From Flavobacterium urumqiense (lineage in GTDB: Bacteria > Bacteroidota > Bacteroidia > Flavobacteriales > Flavobacteriaceae), in contig NZ_FNVP01000004.1 of NCBI RefSeq assembly GCF_900108015.1, positions 170,916 to 234,915 of the forward strand: 64,000 nucleotides of DNA. Reading direction: 5' to 3'. Positions 45,001-54,819 of this stretch are shown here, piece after piece. The position numbers and the translations under genes were made by a program. The first letter of the stretch is position 1. Every line of letters begins with the position of its first letter. The notes under the pieces were generated by a model. That model saw only the letters and a program-made list of their open reading frames with translations. It searched no databases and was not told the origin of the DNA.

Positions 45001-45029
45001 AAAAGCTATTCTAAAAAAGAATAGCTTTT
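45001..45029 (-). terminator. Terminator after the M48 peptidase gene
   Basis: AAAAGCTATTCT and AGAATAGCTTTT form a perfect 12-bp stem around AAAAA; on the minus strand it is followed by a long T run. It lies 32 bases after the stop codon. Confidence 0.9.
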
Positions 45030-45061
45030 GTAAAAAATTAGATGCCTAATTAATATGATTT

Positions 45062-45877
45062 TTATCTGTAAATAATTCCAACTTTAGCTGCTGTTGCTTT
45101 CGCTTCTGGAATTAATGCTTTCAAATTTGCAATTCTGGTAGCATCAGACGGGTGTGTACTTAAAAATTCTGGCGGTGCTTGACCATTTGATTGCGCTGCC
45201 ATTCTTTGCCAAAAAACAATAGAATCATCCGGATTGTAGCCTGCAATTGCCATAAGCGTAAGACCTATTTTGTCAGCTTCACTTTCATGACTTCTGCTAA
45301 ATGGAAGCATTACTCCAACTTGAGAGCCTAATCCATAATATTGTTGCCACATTTGTTGATTTTCGGCACTTTGGCTTCCTGTTGCAACTGCAACTCCAAC
45401 TGCTCCTAATTGTTGCAATTGAGCAGCACTCATTCTTTGTGCACCATGATTTGCTAAAGCATGTGAAACTTCATGTCCCATCACAGTTGCTAAACCTGTA
45501 TCATCTTTAGTAATAGGTAATATTCCGGAATAAACAACAATTTTACCTCCTGGCATACACCAAGCATTGACTTCTTTATTATCTATTAATTTATATTCCC
45601 AACGATAGTCATTCAGGTATTGTGTTTGTCCTAAATAAGTCAAATATTTTTCGGCTGCTGCCTTAATTCGCATACCAACTGTTTCAACTCTTCTTGCATC
45701 GGCAGTTCCAGTAATTACTTTATTTTCTTTTAAAAAAGTACCATATTGTTGAAACGATGATGGAAACAACTCACTGTTTGAAACAAAATTTAAACTTTTC
45801 TTTCCTGTAAGAGGATTTGTAGCACAGGAGTATATCAGCCCTAGCGCACAGACTCCTAATAATAAGTGTTTTTTCAT
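45062..45877 (-). CDS. M48-family zinc metallopeptidase lipoprotein
   Basis: This protein of 271 residues is a lipoprotein: signal peptide with lipobox IYSC gives lipidated Cys18, and the mature part opens ATNPLTGKKSLNFVSNSE. The zinc site is HEVSHALANHG, with the further ligand in RSHESEADKIGL. Peptidases of this type (related to LoiP/BepA) trim or assist envelope proteins. A longer upstream ATG at 45910 lacks signal character, so the start is placed at 45877. Alone in transcription, with a terminator just downstream. Confidence 0.92.
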   Translation of the reverse strand: MKKHLLLGVCALGLIYSCATNPLTGKKSLNFVSNSELFPSSFQQYGTFLKENKVITGTADARRVETVGMRIKAAAEKYLTYLGQTQYLNDYRWEYKLIDNKEVNAWCMPGGKIVVYSGILPITKDDTGLATVMGHEVSHALANHGAQRMSAAQLQQLGAVGVAVATGSQSAENQQMWQQYYGLGSQVGVMLPFSRSHESEADKIGLTLMAIAGYNPDDSIVFWQRMAAQSNGQAPPEFLSTHPSDATRIANLKALIPEAKATAAKVGIIYR

Positions 45878-45965
45878 AATTTTAAGTTTAATTGATAGAC
45901 AAAAGTACAAATAGTAATTAATTTTACTATTATATAATTAAATTCAAAAGTATCAACTTTTTTGT

Positions 45966-48365
45966 TTATTCGCCAATAATGTGCAACTCTGTAAATTCTT
46001 TATCTACGATTAAATAATTGCCATCTTCAAATGATTTATGATCAAATGAAATTTTGACATTATCCACCTCTATAGTATTTATTATAAATGGCAATCCTAT
46101 TAAATCTATTTTATACTTAGAATATCGAGTATCATATTTTCCTTCTTTATGTAATTGTATGATTAATTCTTTTTCTTTTCCGGTTGTTTGAAATGATAAA
46201 AAACTATATCTCCCTTTTTTGTAATCATAACCATCTTGAGCATCCTCATAAACTACTGATTTTTCTTTGCCTTCTTTATAATAAATCTCTAATGTCAATT
46301 CGTCAAATTCTAACTCTCCTACATATTGTTGTACAGGATATTTAGGAATAACCGCACCCGCTTTTACAAAAAGTGGAATTTGATCAAATTTTGTATCCAC
46401 CCATATTTCTTTTCCTCCACTAACTTCTTCGTTAGTCCAATAATTATACCAGTGTCCGCGAGGTATATACATTCTTCTGCCTAAAGAATTAGGTTCTAAA
46501 ATTGGGCAAACTAAAATTTGATTACCAAAAACAAATTCGTCATTTCTATAATGTGTCTGAATATCCTCTTGATCATAATACACTAATGGTTTTAGCATAG
46601 GAATTCCTTCTTCAATATATTGCCAAAACATAGTGTATAAGTATGGTAATAATTGGTAACGCAAGTTGACAAATTTTCTGGTTATATCAATTACCTCTTC
46701 GTCAAATGCCCAAGGTTCCTGATTACCATGATCACCAGAAGAATGGGTTCTGCAAAAAGGATGAAAAACCCCTAATTGAATCCAACGAGCATATAGTTCG
46801 CCTGAAGGTTGTTCCGCAAATCCACCAATATCTGAACCTGTGAACCCCATTCCTGAAAGAGACATTCGTTGTACTTGAATATTAGCTATCCATAAATGTT
46901 CCCAAGTTGCTACGTTATCACCTGTCCAAGAAGACGTGTATCGTTGCGCACCAGAATAAGCAGATCTTGTTATAATAAAAGGTCTTTTTGGATACGCAAA
47001 TCTTTTTACACCGTGATAAGTCGCTCTTGCCATTTGTGTTCCATAGATATTATGGGCTTTTCTATGACTGCAAGGATTTCCATCATAATCATGACGTACA
47101 TCCATTGGAAATGTTTTATTGGGAACCTCCATAACGGCAGGCTCGTTCATATCATTCCAAACTCCTTTTACGCCAATCTCCGAAATTAATTCTTTAAATA
47201 ATCCTGCCCACCATTCTCTAACTGCAGGATTTGTATAATCGGGAAAGTTACATTCCCCTGGCCATACTTTTCCTTTCATATAAGGACCATCGGCTCTTTT
47301 GCAGAAATAATCTTTTTCTAAAGCTTCTTTATAAACAGCGTATTCTTTATCAATTTTTATTCCCGGATCAATGATTACAACTGTTTTGAAACCATCTTCC
47401 GCTAATTCAGACACCATTCTTTTTGGATCAGGAAAATATTCTTTGTTCCAAGTAAAACAACGAAAACCTTCCATATAATCTATATCCAAATAAATTGCAT
47501 CGCAAGGAATTTTCAACTCCCTAAATTTTGCCGTAACTTCTTTTACATTACTCTCAGGGTAATAACTCCATTTACATTGATGATATCCCAATGCCCAAAG
47601 TGGTGGTAATTCCGGCTTACCTGTTAAATCAGTGTAAGTCGTAACCACATCTTGCATTTGTGGTCCATAAATGAAATAATAATTCATTTCTCCACCTTCG
47701 GCCCAATAACTGGTTACATTTCTTCTTTCGTGACAAAAATCAAAATAAGTACGAAAGGTATTGTCAAAGAAAATTCCGTAAGATCGTTTGTTTTGTAACC
47801 CAATATAAAAAGGAACAACTTTGTATAATGGTTCCTGATCTTTTTGAAAAGCATATTGATCTGTAGCAAAATTCTCCAGCCTTTTCCCTTTCAAATTCAG
47901 TTGAGTTGCTTTGTCTCCAAGTCCGTAAAAGCATTCACCATCTTTGGAAGCTTTACTCATTTTGACAATATTACCGCCATATTCATAGCTTTCTTCCCAA
48001 TGAAAACCCAATTCATCTTCCAATATAACATTTTCATTCAAATCAAAAATAGATAACCTCATATCTGCTTTTTGAATTCGACATTGCACTTTACTGGTTT
48101 TTATCTGATAATAATCCGCTGTTTCAGAAATTTCAAGAAAGTTATATCCATGAGAATGACTTTTATCAATAGCATAAGAAAAATCATTACTGAAATATCC
48201 TTTTGTGGTAAATCTAAAACGGATTAAACTATCTCTTAATACAGTTACTTTTAGTATAACACTATTATCAGTATGAAAACTTATAGAATCTACTTCATGC
48301 TCAAATGAAACTATTTTTGTTGGATATAGGTCTCCTTTATATTCTAATTCGGTGTTTGTAATCAT
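45966..48365 (-). CDS. Glycoside hydrolase family 31 alpha-glucosidase
   Basis: The product is about 799 residues. The GH31 barrel carries the nucleophile aspartate in KGVWNDMNEPAVME and the acid/base aspartate in SSWTGDNVATWEH; the TIM barrel opens near IYLDIDYMEGFRCFTWN. N-terminal beta-sandwich and C-terminal beta domains flank it. There is no signal peptide, so it probably works in the cytoplasm on alpha-glucans or oligosaccharides from glycogen. It lies downstream of glgB on the same strand with 248 bases between. The start is taken at 48365 (MITNTELEYKGDLYP); upstream ATG 48404 adds 13 residues not expected in the family. Alternative substrates such as xylosides are possible. Confidence 0.9.
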   Translation of the reverse strand: MITNTELEYKGDLYPTKIVSFEHEVDSISFHTDNSVILKVTVLRDSLIRFRFTTKGYFSNDFSYAIDKSHSHGYNFLEISETADYYQIKTSKVQCRIQKADMRLSIFDLNENVILEDELGFHWEESYEYGGNIVKMSKASKDGECFYGLGDKATQLNLKGKRLENFATDQYAFQKDQEPLYKVVPFYIGLQNKRSYGIFFDNTFRTYFDFCHERRNVTSYWAEGGEMNYYFIYGPQMQDVVTTYTDLTGKPELPPLWALGYHQCKWSYYPESNVKEVTAKFRELKIPCDAIYLDIDYMEGFRCFTWNKEYFPDPKRMVSELAEDGFKTVVIIDPGIKIDKEYAVYKEALEKDYFCKRADGPYMKGKVWPGECNFPDYTNPAVREWWAGLFKELISEIGVKGVWNDMNEPAVMEVPNKTFPMDVRHDYDGNPCSHRKAHNIYGTQMARATYHGVKRFAYPKRPFIITRSAYSGAQRYTSSWTGDNVATWEHLWIANIQVQRMSLSGMGFTGSDIGGFAEQPSGELYARWIQLGVFHPFCRTHSSGDHGNQEPWAFDEEVIDITRKFVNLRYQLLPYLYTMFWQYIEEGIPMLKPLVYYDQEDIQTHYRNDEFVFGNQILVCPILEPNSLGRRMYIPRGHWYNYWTNEEVSGGKEIWVDTKFDQIPLFVKAGAVIPKYPVQQYVGELEFDELTLEIYYKEGKEKSVVYEDAQDGYDYKKGRYSFLSFQTTGKEKELIIQLHKEGKYDTRYSKYKIDLIGLPFIINTIEVDNVKISFDHKSFEDGNYLIVDKEFTELHIIGE

Positions 48366-48613
48366 TTTTATTGGTATTAATTGTAATGAGTTTTTGGTGT
48401 TCAAACATACAAAAAATACTTTGTAAGCATATGTATCTCTGATGTTTATTCACGAAATCGTTGTAGTTATTTAACAATGAGACTTAAAGATTAAGAGCTA
48501 ATTTTATTTAAAAATATAGAATTAGTATAGAATTTATGTTTTAATGTTTATTTTGTGGTGACTGCCTCATAATCTTAAAACCTCATTGTAGTCTATCATT
48601 TATACAAAACAAA

Positions 48614-50521
48614 TTATCCAATCTTAAAAACGGTAATACTCAAGGGTGGTAAAAGTAATTCCGTAGAATAATCCCTTGCATCGTAAGGCATTGCTTCAAT
48701 TAATAGTTTTTTAGGATTTAAAACTCCACTTCCGCCATAAATTGTGGCATCACTATTAAAAATCTCTATTAATTTTCCTTTTCTTGGTAAACCAATACGA
48801 TAATTTGGACGAACAACTTGAGTAAAATTGCAAACAACAATTACGTCTTCTTTTTGGTTATTTCCTTTTCGAATAAATGACATTACTGCATTTTGATGAT
48901 CTGAATAATTAATCCATTCAAAACCTTCAGGACTAAATTGTTTTTCATGCAATGCAGTTTGGGTTTTATACAAATGATTCAAGTCAGTTATCAATTTTTT
49001 CACCCCGTTATGAAACGGATATTGCAATAGATGCCAATCGAGACTTCCTTTAAAATTCCATTCGCTACTTTGTCCAAATTCACTTCCCATAAACAATAAT
49101 TTTGTCCCAGGATGCATAAACATATACCCATATAGCAATCTTAGATTAGCAAATTTTTGCCATTCGTCCCCAGGCATTCTTCCTGCAATAGATTTTTTCC
49201 CATAAACGACTTCATCATGGGAAAGTGGCAGCATAAAATTTTCTGAAAAAGTATAGGTCATGGCGAAAGTCAAATCATTTTGATGGTACTTTCTGTACAC
49301 CGTATCTTTTTGAAAATATTCCAAGGTATCGTGCATCCAACCCATCATCCATTTCATACCAAAGCCTAATCCACCAATAGATGTTGGTCTTGAAACCATG
49401 GGAAAAGAGGTACTTTCTTCCGCAATTGTTTGGACTCCTTCAAAATTTGAATAAACCGCTTCATTGAATTCTTTCAAAAAACTAATAGTATCAAGATTTT
49501 CTCTACCTCCATAAATATTTGGTTCCCATTCACCTTCATTTCTAGAATAATCCAAATACAGCATGGAGGCAACGGCATCAACACGTAAAGCATCAGCATG
49601 ATAATGTTGCAACCAAAACAAAGCATTGCTTATCAAAAAGGAACGAACTTCATTTCGTCCATAATTAAAAACTAAACTTTTCCAGTCCGGATGATAGCCT
49701 TTTTTACGATCTGGATGTTCAAATAAGTTTGATCCATCAAAAAATCCTAAACCATGCGCATCGTCAGGAAAATGCGAAGGAACCCAATCCAGAATTACTC
49801 CAATTCCCGCTTCATGTAATTTATCAACCAAATGCATAAATTCTTGTGGATTTCCAAAACGGGAAGTTGGCGCAAAATACCCAACTAATTGATATCCCCA
49901 AGACGGATCATAAGGATATTCCATTATTGGCATGAACTCTACATGAGTAAAGCCAGTTTCTTTTATATAATTCACTAAATCTTCGGCAAATTCTAGATAG
50001 GTTAGAAAACGATTACCATCGGCATGACGTTTCCAAGAACCTAAATGGACTTCATATACAGAATAAGGCTTGTCCAGACCATTATGGTTTTGACGCGTTT
50101 CCATCCAGTTTTTATCTTTCCACTCATAGTCTAAATCCCAAACTACTGATGCAGTATGAGGTGGTTTTTCACAATAAAAAGCAAAAGGATCTGCTTTTTC
50201 TGTCATAATTCCTCCATTATTAGACTGAATCTTATATTTATACGTTGATCCTTTTTCTATATTGGGTATAAATCCCTCCCAAATACCGGAGGAATCCCAA
50301 CGAACTTCTAACAGATGTTCGCCTTGTGTCCAAAAATTAAAGTCCCCAACTACACAAACGGAATGAGCCGTGGGAGCCCAAACTGCAAAATACACCCCTT
50401 TAACCCCATCAACCTCAATAAGGTGCGCACCTAATTTTTCGTAAAGTCGGAAATGTTTCCCAGCTTTAAATAAATCAATATCAAAATCTGTAAAAAGGGA
50501 ATGCGAGATAACTTTACTCAT
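48614..50521 (-). CDS. glgB: 1,4-alpha-glucan branching enzyme
   Basis: This 635-residue GH13 enzyme moves alpha-1,4 chains to alpha-1,6 branch points in glycogen. It shows a CBM48 N-terminal domain (VYFAVWAPTAHSVCVVGDFN), then the GH13 barrel with ILDWVPSHFPDD (region I), LRVDAVASMLYLD with the nucleophile Asp (region II), TIAEESTS with the acid/base Glu (region III) and LPLSHDEVVYGK (region IV). The C-terminal beta domain ends in LLPPLSITVFKIG. It is the third gene of glgA-glgC-glgB, 67 bases after glgC. The length fits the shorter, one-CBM48 group. Confidence 0.95.
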   Translation of the reverse strand: MSKVISHSLFTDFDIDLFKAGKHFRLYEKLGAHLIEVDGVKGVYFAVWAPTAHSVCVVGDFNFWTQGEHLLEVRWDSSGIWEGFIPNIEKGSTYKYKIQSNNGGIMTEKADPFAFYCEKPPHTASVVWDLDYEWKDKNWMETRQNHNGLDKPYSVYEVHLGSWKRHADGNRFLTYLEFAEDLVNYIKETGFTHVEFMPIMEYPYDPSWGYQLVGYFAPTSRFGNPQEFMHLVDKLHEAGIGVILDWVPSHFPDDAHGLGFFDGSNLFEHPDRKKGYHPDWKSLVFNYGRNEVRSFLISNALFWLQHYHADALRVDAVASMLYLDYSRNEGEWEPNIYGGRENLDTISFLKEFNEAVYSNFEGVQTIAEESTSFPMVSRPTSIGGLGFGMKWMMGWMHDTLEYFQKDTVYRKYHQNDLTFAMTYTFSENFMLPLSHDEVVYGKKSIAGRMPGDEWQKFANLRLLYGYMFMHPGTKLLFMGSEFGQSSEWNFKGSLDWHLLQYPFHNGVKKLITDLNHLYKTQTALHEKQFSPEGFEWINYSDHQNAVMSFIRKGNNQKEDVIVVCNFTQVVRPNYRIGLPRKGKLIEIFNSDATIYGGSGVLNPKKLLIEAMPYDARDYSTELLLPPLSITVFKIG

Positions 50522-50588
50522 ATATAATTGTCTAATTCTATTTGATGAAAAACAGAATATTAATTTTAATAAAAAACAGTTTGGTACT

Positions 50589-51869
50589 CTACTTTATAAT
50601 ATAATTATCCGGTATAACTGCACCTTTTTTGATGACAACAATTCCGTCTTTAATGGCATATAATTCATTCGAAAAATCTTCTAAATGACTACCGCCATGA
50701 ATATAAACATCATTACCTATCCTACAATTTTTATCAACAATCGCATTACTTATAAAGCATCTTTCGCCAATTCCTACTAATTGCCTGCCTCCCGTTATAT
50801 CATCATTCATGTCACATATATTTTGATAAAAATCATTTCCCATCACATAACTGTTTTGAATAATAGTTCCTTCCCCTATCCTGGATCGAATACCAATCAC
50901 GGAACGATTAATTTCTTTGGCATTCAAAATACATCCTTCAGAAATTAATGATCTGTCTACCATAGTCTTTTGGAATTTCGATGGCGGCAATAATCGTGGT
51001 CTGGTAAATATTTTATTATCGTTATCAAATAAATTAAATTTCGGCAAGTCATCTGTCAATCCAATATTTGCTTCAAAAAACGAATCGATATTACCAATAT
51101 CTGTCCAATATCCTTCATATTGGTAACTTAATATCTTTTTATTACCTACTGCTTGCGGAATAATTTCTTTACCAAAGTCTTTAGTCTCTTTGTTTGACAT
51201 GATTTCTACCAACAACTTTTTATTAAAGATGTAGATTCCCATTGATGCCAAATAGTCTTTTCCTTCTCTTTTCATTTGCTCGCTCACATCTGACTTCCAA
51301 TCTGGTAAAAGTTCCTTGGCTGGTTTTTCAATAAAGGATTGAATACAACTTTCAGAATTCGTTTTTAAAATCCCAAATTCAGGTGCATCTTTATCATTTA
51401 CTGGCAATGTTGCAATTGTAATGTCAGCTGCATTCGATATATGAGATTCAAGCATTTCGTTGAAATCCATTTGGTACAATTGATCTCCCGAGAGTATCAA
51501 GGCATAATCAAAATCATGATTCAAAAAATGAGGCATACATTGTCTTACCGCATCTGCCGTACCTTGAAACCATGTTGGATTATCAGGAGTCTGTTCAGCA
51601 GCGAGTATATCAACAAAAGCATGACTAAAAATACTAAAGTTATAGGTGTTCTTTATGTGAGCATTTAAAGAAGCTGAATTAAATTGCGTTAATACAAACA
51701 TTCTGTAAATATCTGAATTCATACAATTTGAAATTGGAATGTCTACCAATCTATATTTTCCTCCAATTGGCACAGCTGGTTTAGACCTTGTTTCTGTTAA
51801 AGGATATAATCTGGAACCTTGTCCTCCACCTAAAATAATTGCAATGACATTTTTCTTTTTAGCTTTCAT
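50589..51869 (-). CDS. glgC: Glucose-1-phosphate adenylyltransferase
   Basis: This 426-residue enzyme makes ADP-glucose from glucose-1-phosphate and ATP, the committed step in bacterial glycogen synthesis. GGGQGSRLYPLTETRSKPAVP is the nucleotidyltransferase signature, followed by GKYRLVDIPISNC, and GTADAVRQ. The C-terminal part has the left-handed beta-helix (IGIRSRIGEGTIIQNSYVMG). Its ATG overlaps the glgA stop codon (ATGA), indicating translational coupling. Regulation by allosteric ligands such as fructose-1,6-bisphosphate is known for relatives but not visible here. Confidence 0.96.
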   Translation of the reverse strand: MKAKKKNVIAIILGGGQGSRLYPLTETRSKPAVPIGGKYRLVDIPISNCMNSDIYRMFVLTQFNSASLNAHIKNTYNFSIFSHAFVDILAAEQTPDNPTWFQGTADAVRQCMPHFLNHDFDYALILSGDQLYQMDFNEMLESHISNAADITIATLPVNDKDAPEFGILKTNSESCIQSFIEKPAKELLPDWKSDVSEQMKREGKDYLASMGIYIFNKKLLVEIMSNKETKDFGKEIIPQAVGNKKILSYQYEGYWTDIGNIDSFFEANIGLTDDLPKFNLFDNDNKIFTRPRLLPPSKFQKTMVDRSLISEGCILNAKEINRSVIGIRSRIGEGTIIQNSYVMGNDFYQNICDMNDDITGGRQLVGIGERCFISNAIVDKNCRIGNDVYIHGGSHLEDFSNELYAIKDGIVVIKKGAVIPDNYIIK

Positions 51870-53287
51870 TTCTTACTAATTATTAAATTATATATCTCTA
51901 CGTACTCTTGACAAACTCTACCCCAAGAATGGTCTGTCTTCATGCCTATTTCTCTAATTTTATTTAAACTTTTTTTATCTTGAAATAAATCTACTGCTCT
52001 TTGAATTGAATAACAAATGTCTCCAACACTTGCCTGATCGTGACATATCCCGTTTCCATCATCTCCAAAATCAATTACTGTATCTTTCAGTCCTCCTGTT
52101 CGTCGCACAATAGGTATTGTTCCGTAGCGTAGAGAATACATTTGGTTTAAACCACATGGCTCTACCCTTGAAGGCATCAATAAAAAATCAGAACCTGCAT
52201 AAATCAAATGAGCTAATTCTTCATTATAACCAATAAAAGTGTTGAAGTTACCTTTATAATCGGACAATAAACTGTTTAATTGGTTTTCAATAACTGCATT
52301 TCCAGAACCTAAAATTAAAATATTTATTTGTTGGAAATTTTCAGATAATGCAAGTGCTGCGGCATGCGGCAATAAATCACCTCCTTTTTCTTCTAATAAT
52401 CTTCCAATGAAACTAAAAAGAGGTTTGCTTGGATCTAAATTAAAGAGATTGCACAATTTTTCTTTATTTTCCTGTTTTCCTTTTTCAAAGTTTTTAATCG
52501 AATAGTTTTTTTCTAACATGCCATCAGTTGCCGGATCCCACACTTCTTCGTCTATTCCGTTCAAAATACCTTTGGACTTATGTCTCACTAAATTAAATAA
52601 AGATTCTAATCCATTGGCCGAATAATTTATTTCATTCAAATAATTAGGAGAAACTGTAGTAACAGCCCAGGCACACTTTATTGCTACAGCCAATGAATTG
52701 ATACAATTGTCCCATTCTAAAACTTTGACGTGTGCCAAATCAAATTCTGGTAAATAATATAATTTGTCAAAACCAAACTGTCCCTGATATAAACCATTAT
52801 GGATGGTAATCATACTAGGTGTATTTCGTAATTTTTGATATTTATCGCAATACAACATAATGAATGGAATTAATCCGGTATGATGATCGTGACAATTGAT
52901 AACATCTGGAATCTCGTTTCTACTAATAATCAAATCTAAAGCAGCAATTTGGAAAGACAAAAAGCGTTCAATATCATCTTCATATCCATACACTTCTTTT
53001 CTATCAAATAGCTCCGGAATTTCCACTAAATAAAGTTCAAATTCTAACTTATCTGATTTCTCTTTGAGAATATTAAATGGAAAACTGAAATTTCCTAACT
53101 TCAAATGTCCCCAATGAACACATTCAAACTCATTCTCTTGCCTGAATTTTGTATCGTAACAAGGCATAATAACTCTTACATGATGTCCTGCATTATTTTG
53201 ATATTTAGGCAATGCTCCAACAACATCTGCTAAACCTCCTACTTTTGCTACTGGGTAACATTCTGCACTGATATGAAATATTTCCAT
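51866..53287 (-). CDS. glgA: Glycogen synthase
   Basis: The 473-residue GT5 enzyme extends alpha-1,4-glucan chains with ADP-glucose. The N-terminal ADP-glucose contact KVGGLADVVGALP is near residue 15. NGLYQGQFGFD, the region of GILNGIDEEVWDPATD and the C-terminal MPSRVEPCGLNQMYSLRYGT with RRTGGLKDTV complete the GT5 signature. It is the first gene of the cluster. No TTG/TAnnTTTG promoter with good spacing was found in the 177-base gap upstream. The gene partially overlaps glgC by four bases. Confidence 0.96.
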   Translation of the reverse strand: MEIFHISAECYPVAKVGGLADVVGALPKYQNNAGHHVRVIMPCYDTKFRQENEFECVHWGHLKLGNFSFPFNILKEKSDKLEFELYLVEIPELFDRKEVYGYEDDIERFLSFQIAALDLIISRNEIPDVINCHDHHTGLIPFIMLYCDKYQKLRNTPSMITIHNGLYQGQFGFDKLYYLPEFDLAHVKVLEWDNCINSLAVAIKCAWAVTTVSPNYLNEINYSANGLESLFNLVRHKSKGILNGIDEEVWDPATDGMLEKNYSIKNFEKGKQENKEKLCNLFNLDPSKPLFSFIGRLLEEKGGDLLPHAAALALSENFQQINILILGSGNAVIENQLNSLLSDYKGNFNTFIGYNEELAHLIYAGSDFLLMPSRVEPCGLNQMYSLRYGTIPIVRRTGGLKDTVIDFGDDGNGICHDQASVGDICYSIQRAVDLFQDKKSLNKIREIGMKTDHSWGRVCQEYVEIYNLIISKK

Positions 53288-53464
53288 TTATGAAGTTTTT
53301 TATTCAATAATTATTGCTTAAACAATAGTACATTTAATTATTTTATTAACTTTTAAGTAATCGCTGAGAATTCATTAATTTTTTTAGAAAAAATACTACT
53401 TTTATGTTTTTCTAAATTAAGTAAAAAATAAATAAAATATTAACACAGTCGAAAATTTATTGTA

Positions 53465-54331
53465 ATGACAAAAAAAACTTCTATTCATACTCAATCATTG
53501 AAAATTCCTAAATTTATCTTACTAACAAGTAAATTTTTCTCTGTTATTTCGCCAAAACTGGTAACTTTATTTGCAGCAAAATTATTCACAATGCCTATAA
53601 AACATAAAATTCCTAAAAGAGAATTAGATATGGATCAAAAAAGCATTCAAAAATTAATTTTTGTTCCAGCAATTAATAAAGAGGTGATGGTTTATAATTA
53701 TGGGCAAAGTGACAAAAAAGTGCTATTAGTTCATGGATGGTCTGGACGAGGAACTCAATTATTCAAAATAGCGGATGAATTACTTAAAGCGAGATATTCC
53801 ACCATTAGTTTTGACGCACCAGCACACGGAAAATCCCCGGGAAAAACGACTATTATGGTTGATTTTATTGCAACTATTTTAGAAATTGATAAGCAATTTG
53901 GACCTTTTGAAGCTGCTGTAGGTCATTCATTGGGCGGAATGTCGGTTTTGAATGCAATAAAGAAAGGACTCAAAGTAAATAGCGCCGTAGTAATAGGCAG
54001 CGGAGATATTGTTCAGGATATTATGGATGATTTTGTTACAAAATTAGAATTGAAACTTAGTATAAGCAAGCTTTTGCGTTTACATTTTGAGAAAAAATAT
54101 GGAGAAGATATGAATAGTTATTCTGCTTATTTAGCCGCAAAAGAGACCGATGTTCCCGTTTTAGTAATACATGACAACAACGACTCGGAAGTTCCGGTAA
54201 AAGCGGGGATACACATTCACAAATACCTGAAAAATGGTGAATTATTAGTAACCGACGGATTAGGTCATAGAAAGATCTTGGGTAATTCTAAAGTAATTGA
54301 AAAAACAGTTCAATTTATAGATAATAAGTAG
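53465..54331 (+). CDS. Alpha/beta hydrolase
   Basis: This 288-residue alpha/beta-fold protein shows the oxyanion motif LLVHGWSGRGTQ, the nucleophile elbow GHSLGG, an acid in VIHDNNDSEVP and the His in GLGHRKILG. The N-terminal 60 residues are basic and rich in Lys and hydrophobic residues; a hydrophobic stretch (FILLTSKFFSVISPKLVTLFAAKLF) could insert in the membrane or be a mere amphipathic helix. The substrate is not readable. It is transcribed separately from glgA (divergent) and in the same direction as msrB. Confidence 0.87.
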   Translation: MTKKTSIHTQSLKIPKFILLTSKFFSVISPKLVTLFAAKLFTMPIKHKIPKRELDMDQKSIQKLIFVPAINKEVMVYNYGQSDKKVLLVHGWSGRGTQLFKIADELLKARYSTISFDAPAHGKSPGKTTIMVDFIATILEIDKQFGPFEAAVGHSLGGMSVLNAIKKGLKVNSAVVIGSGDIVQDIMDDFVTKLELKLSISKLLRLHFEKKYGEDMNSYSAYLAAKETDVPVLVIHDNNDSEVPVKAGIHIHKYLKNGELLVTDGLGHRKILGNSKVIEKTVQFIDNK

Positions 54332-54428
54332 CTTATTTTTAGTAATTTAACTAAACGTAAAATTCAGAATAATACCAACAAGAGATCAAAAGTAAAACGT
54401 AATAATTTGTCAATAAAAACAATAAATA

Positions 54429-54818
54429 ATGAAATATCCTTTAGAAAAAACAGAACAAGAATGGAAAGAGCAATTAGGTGAAGAACGTTACAGAATTCTT
54501 CGTAAAAAAGGAACTGAATATCCGCATACCGGAACTTACAATTTGCATTTTGAAAAAGGAACTTATTGCTGCGGAGCTTGTGGAGAACCATTGTTTGAAA
54601 GCAACTCAAAATTTGATGCACATTGTGGCTGGCCTTCTTTTGACGAATCCATTGCTGGAAAAGTAGAATATATTTCAGATTTTACACTTGGTATGAAACG
54701 CACGGAAATCCTTTGTGCTAATTGCGGAAGTCATCTAGGGCATGTATTTGACGACGGACCTACCAAAACTGGACAACGATATTGTGTGAATTCCTTATCA
54801 GTGAACTTTGAACAATAA
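54429..54818 (+). CDS. msrB: Peptide-methionine (R)-S-oxide reductase
   Basis: This 129-residue enzyme repairs methionine-R-sulfoxide in proteins. Zinc is held by C48, C51, C96 and C99 (CGACGEP and CANCGSHLGH), the catalytic cysteine is C119 in RYCVNS, and HCGWPSF (C66) may be the resolving cysteine. An extra Cys47 makes a CC pair. Length and motifs are normal for the single-domain cytosolic form. The stop codon adjoins the wrecked nth copy that follows. Confidence 0.96.
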   Translation: MKYPLEKTEQEWKEQLGEERYRILRKKGTEYPHTGTYNLHFEKGTYCCGACGEPLFESNSKFDAHCGWPSFDESIAGKVEYISDFTLGMKRTEILCANCGSHLGHVFDDGPTKTGQRYCVNSLSVNFEQ

Positions 54819-54819
54819 T

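Noticed and set aside
54364..54621. Minus-strand frame over the start of msrB
   Set aside because: It is antisense to msrB, hydrophobic and without a known domain.
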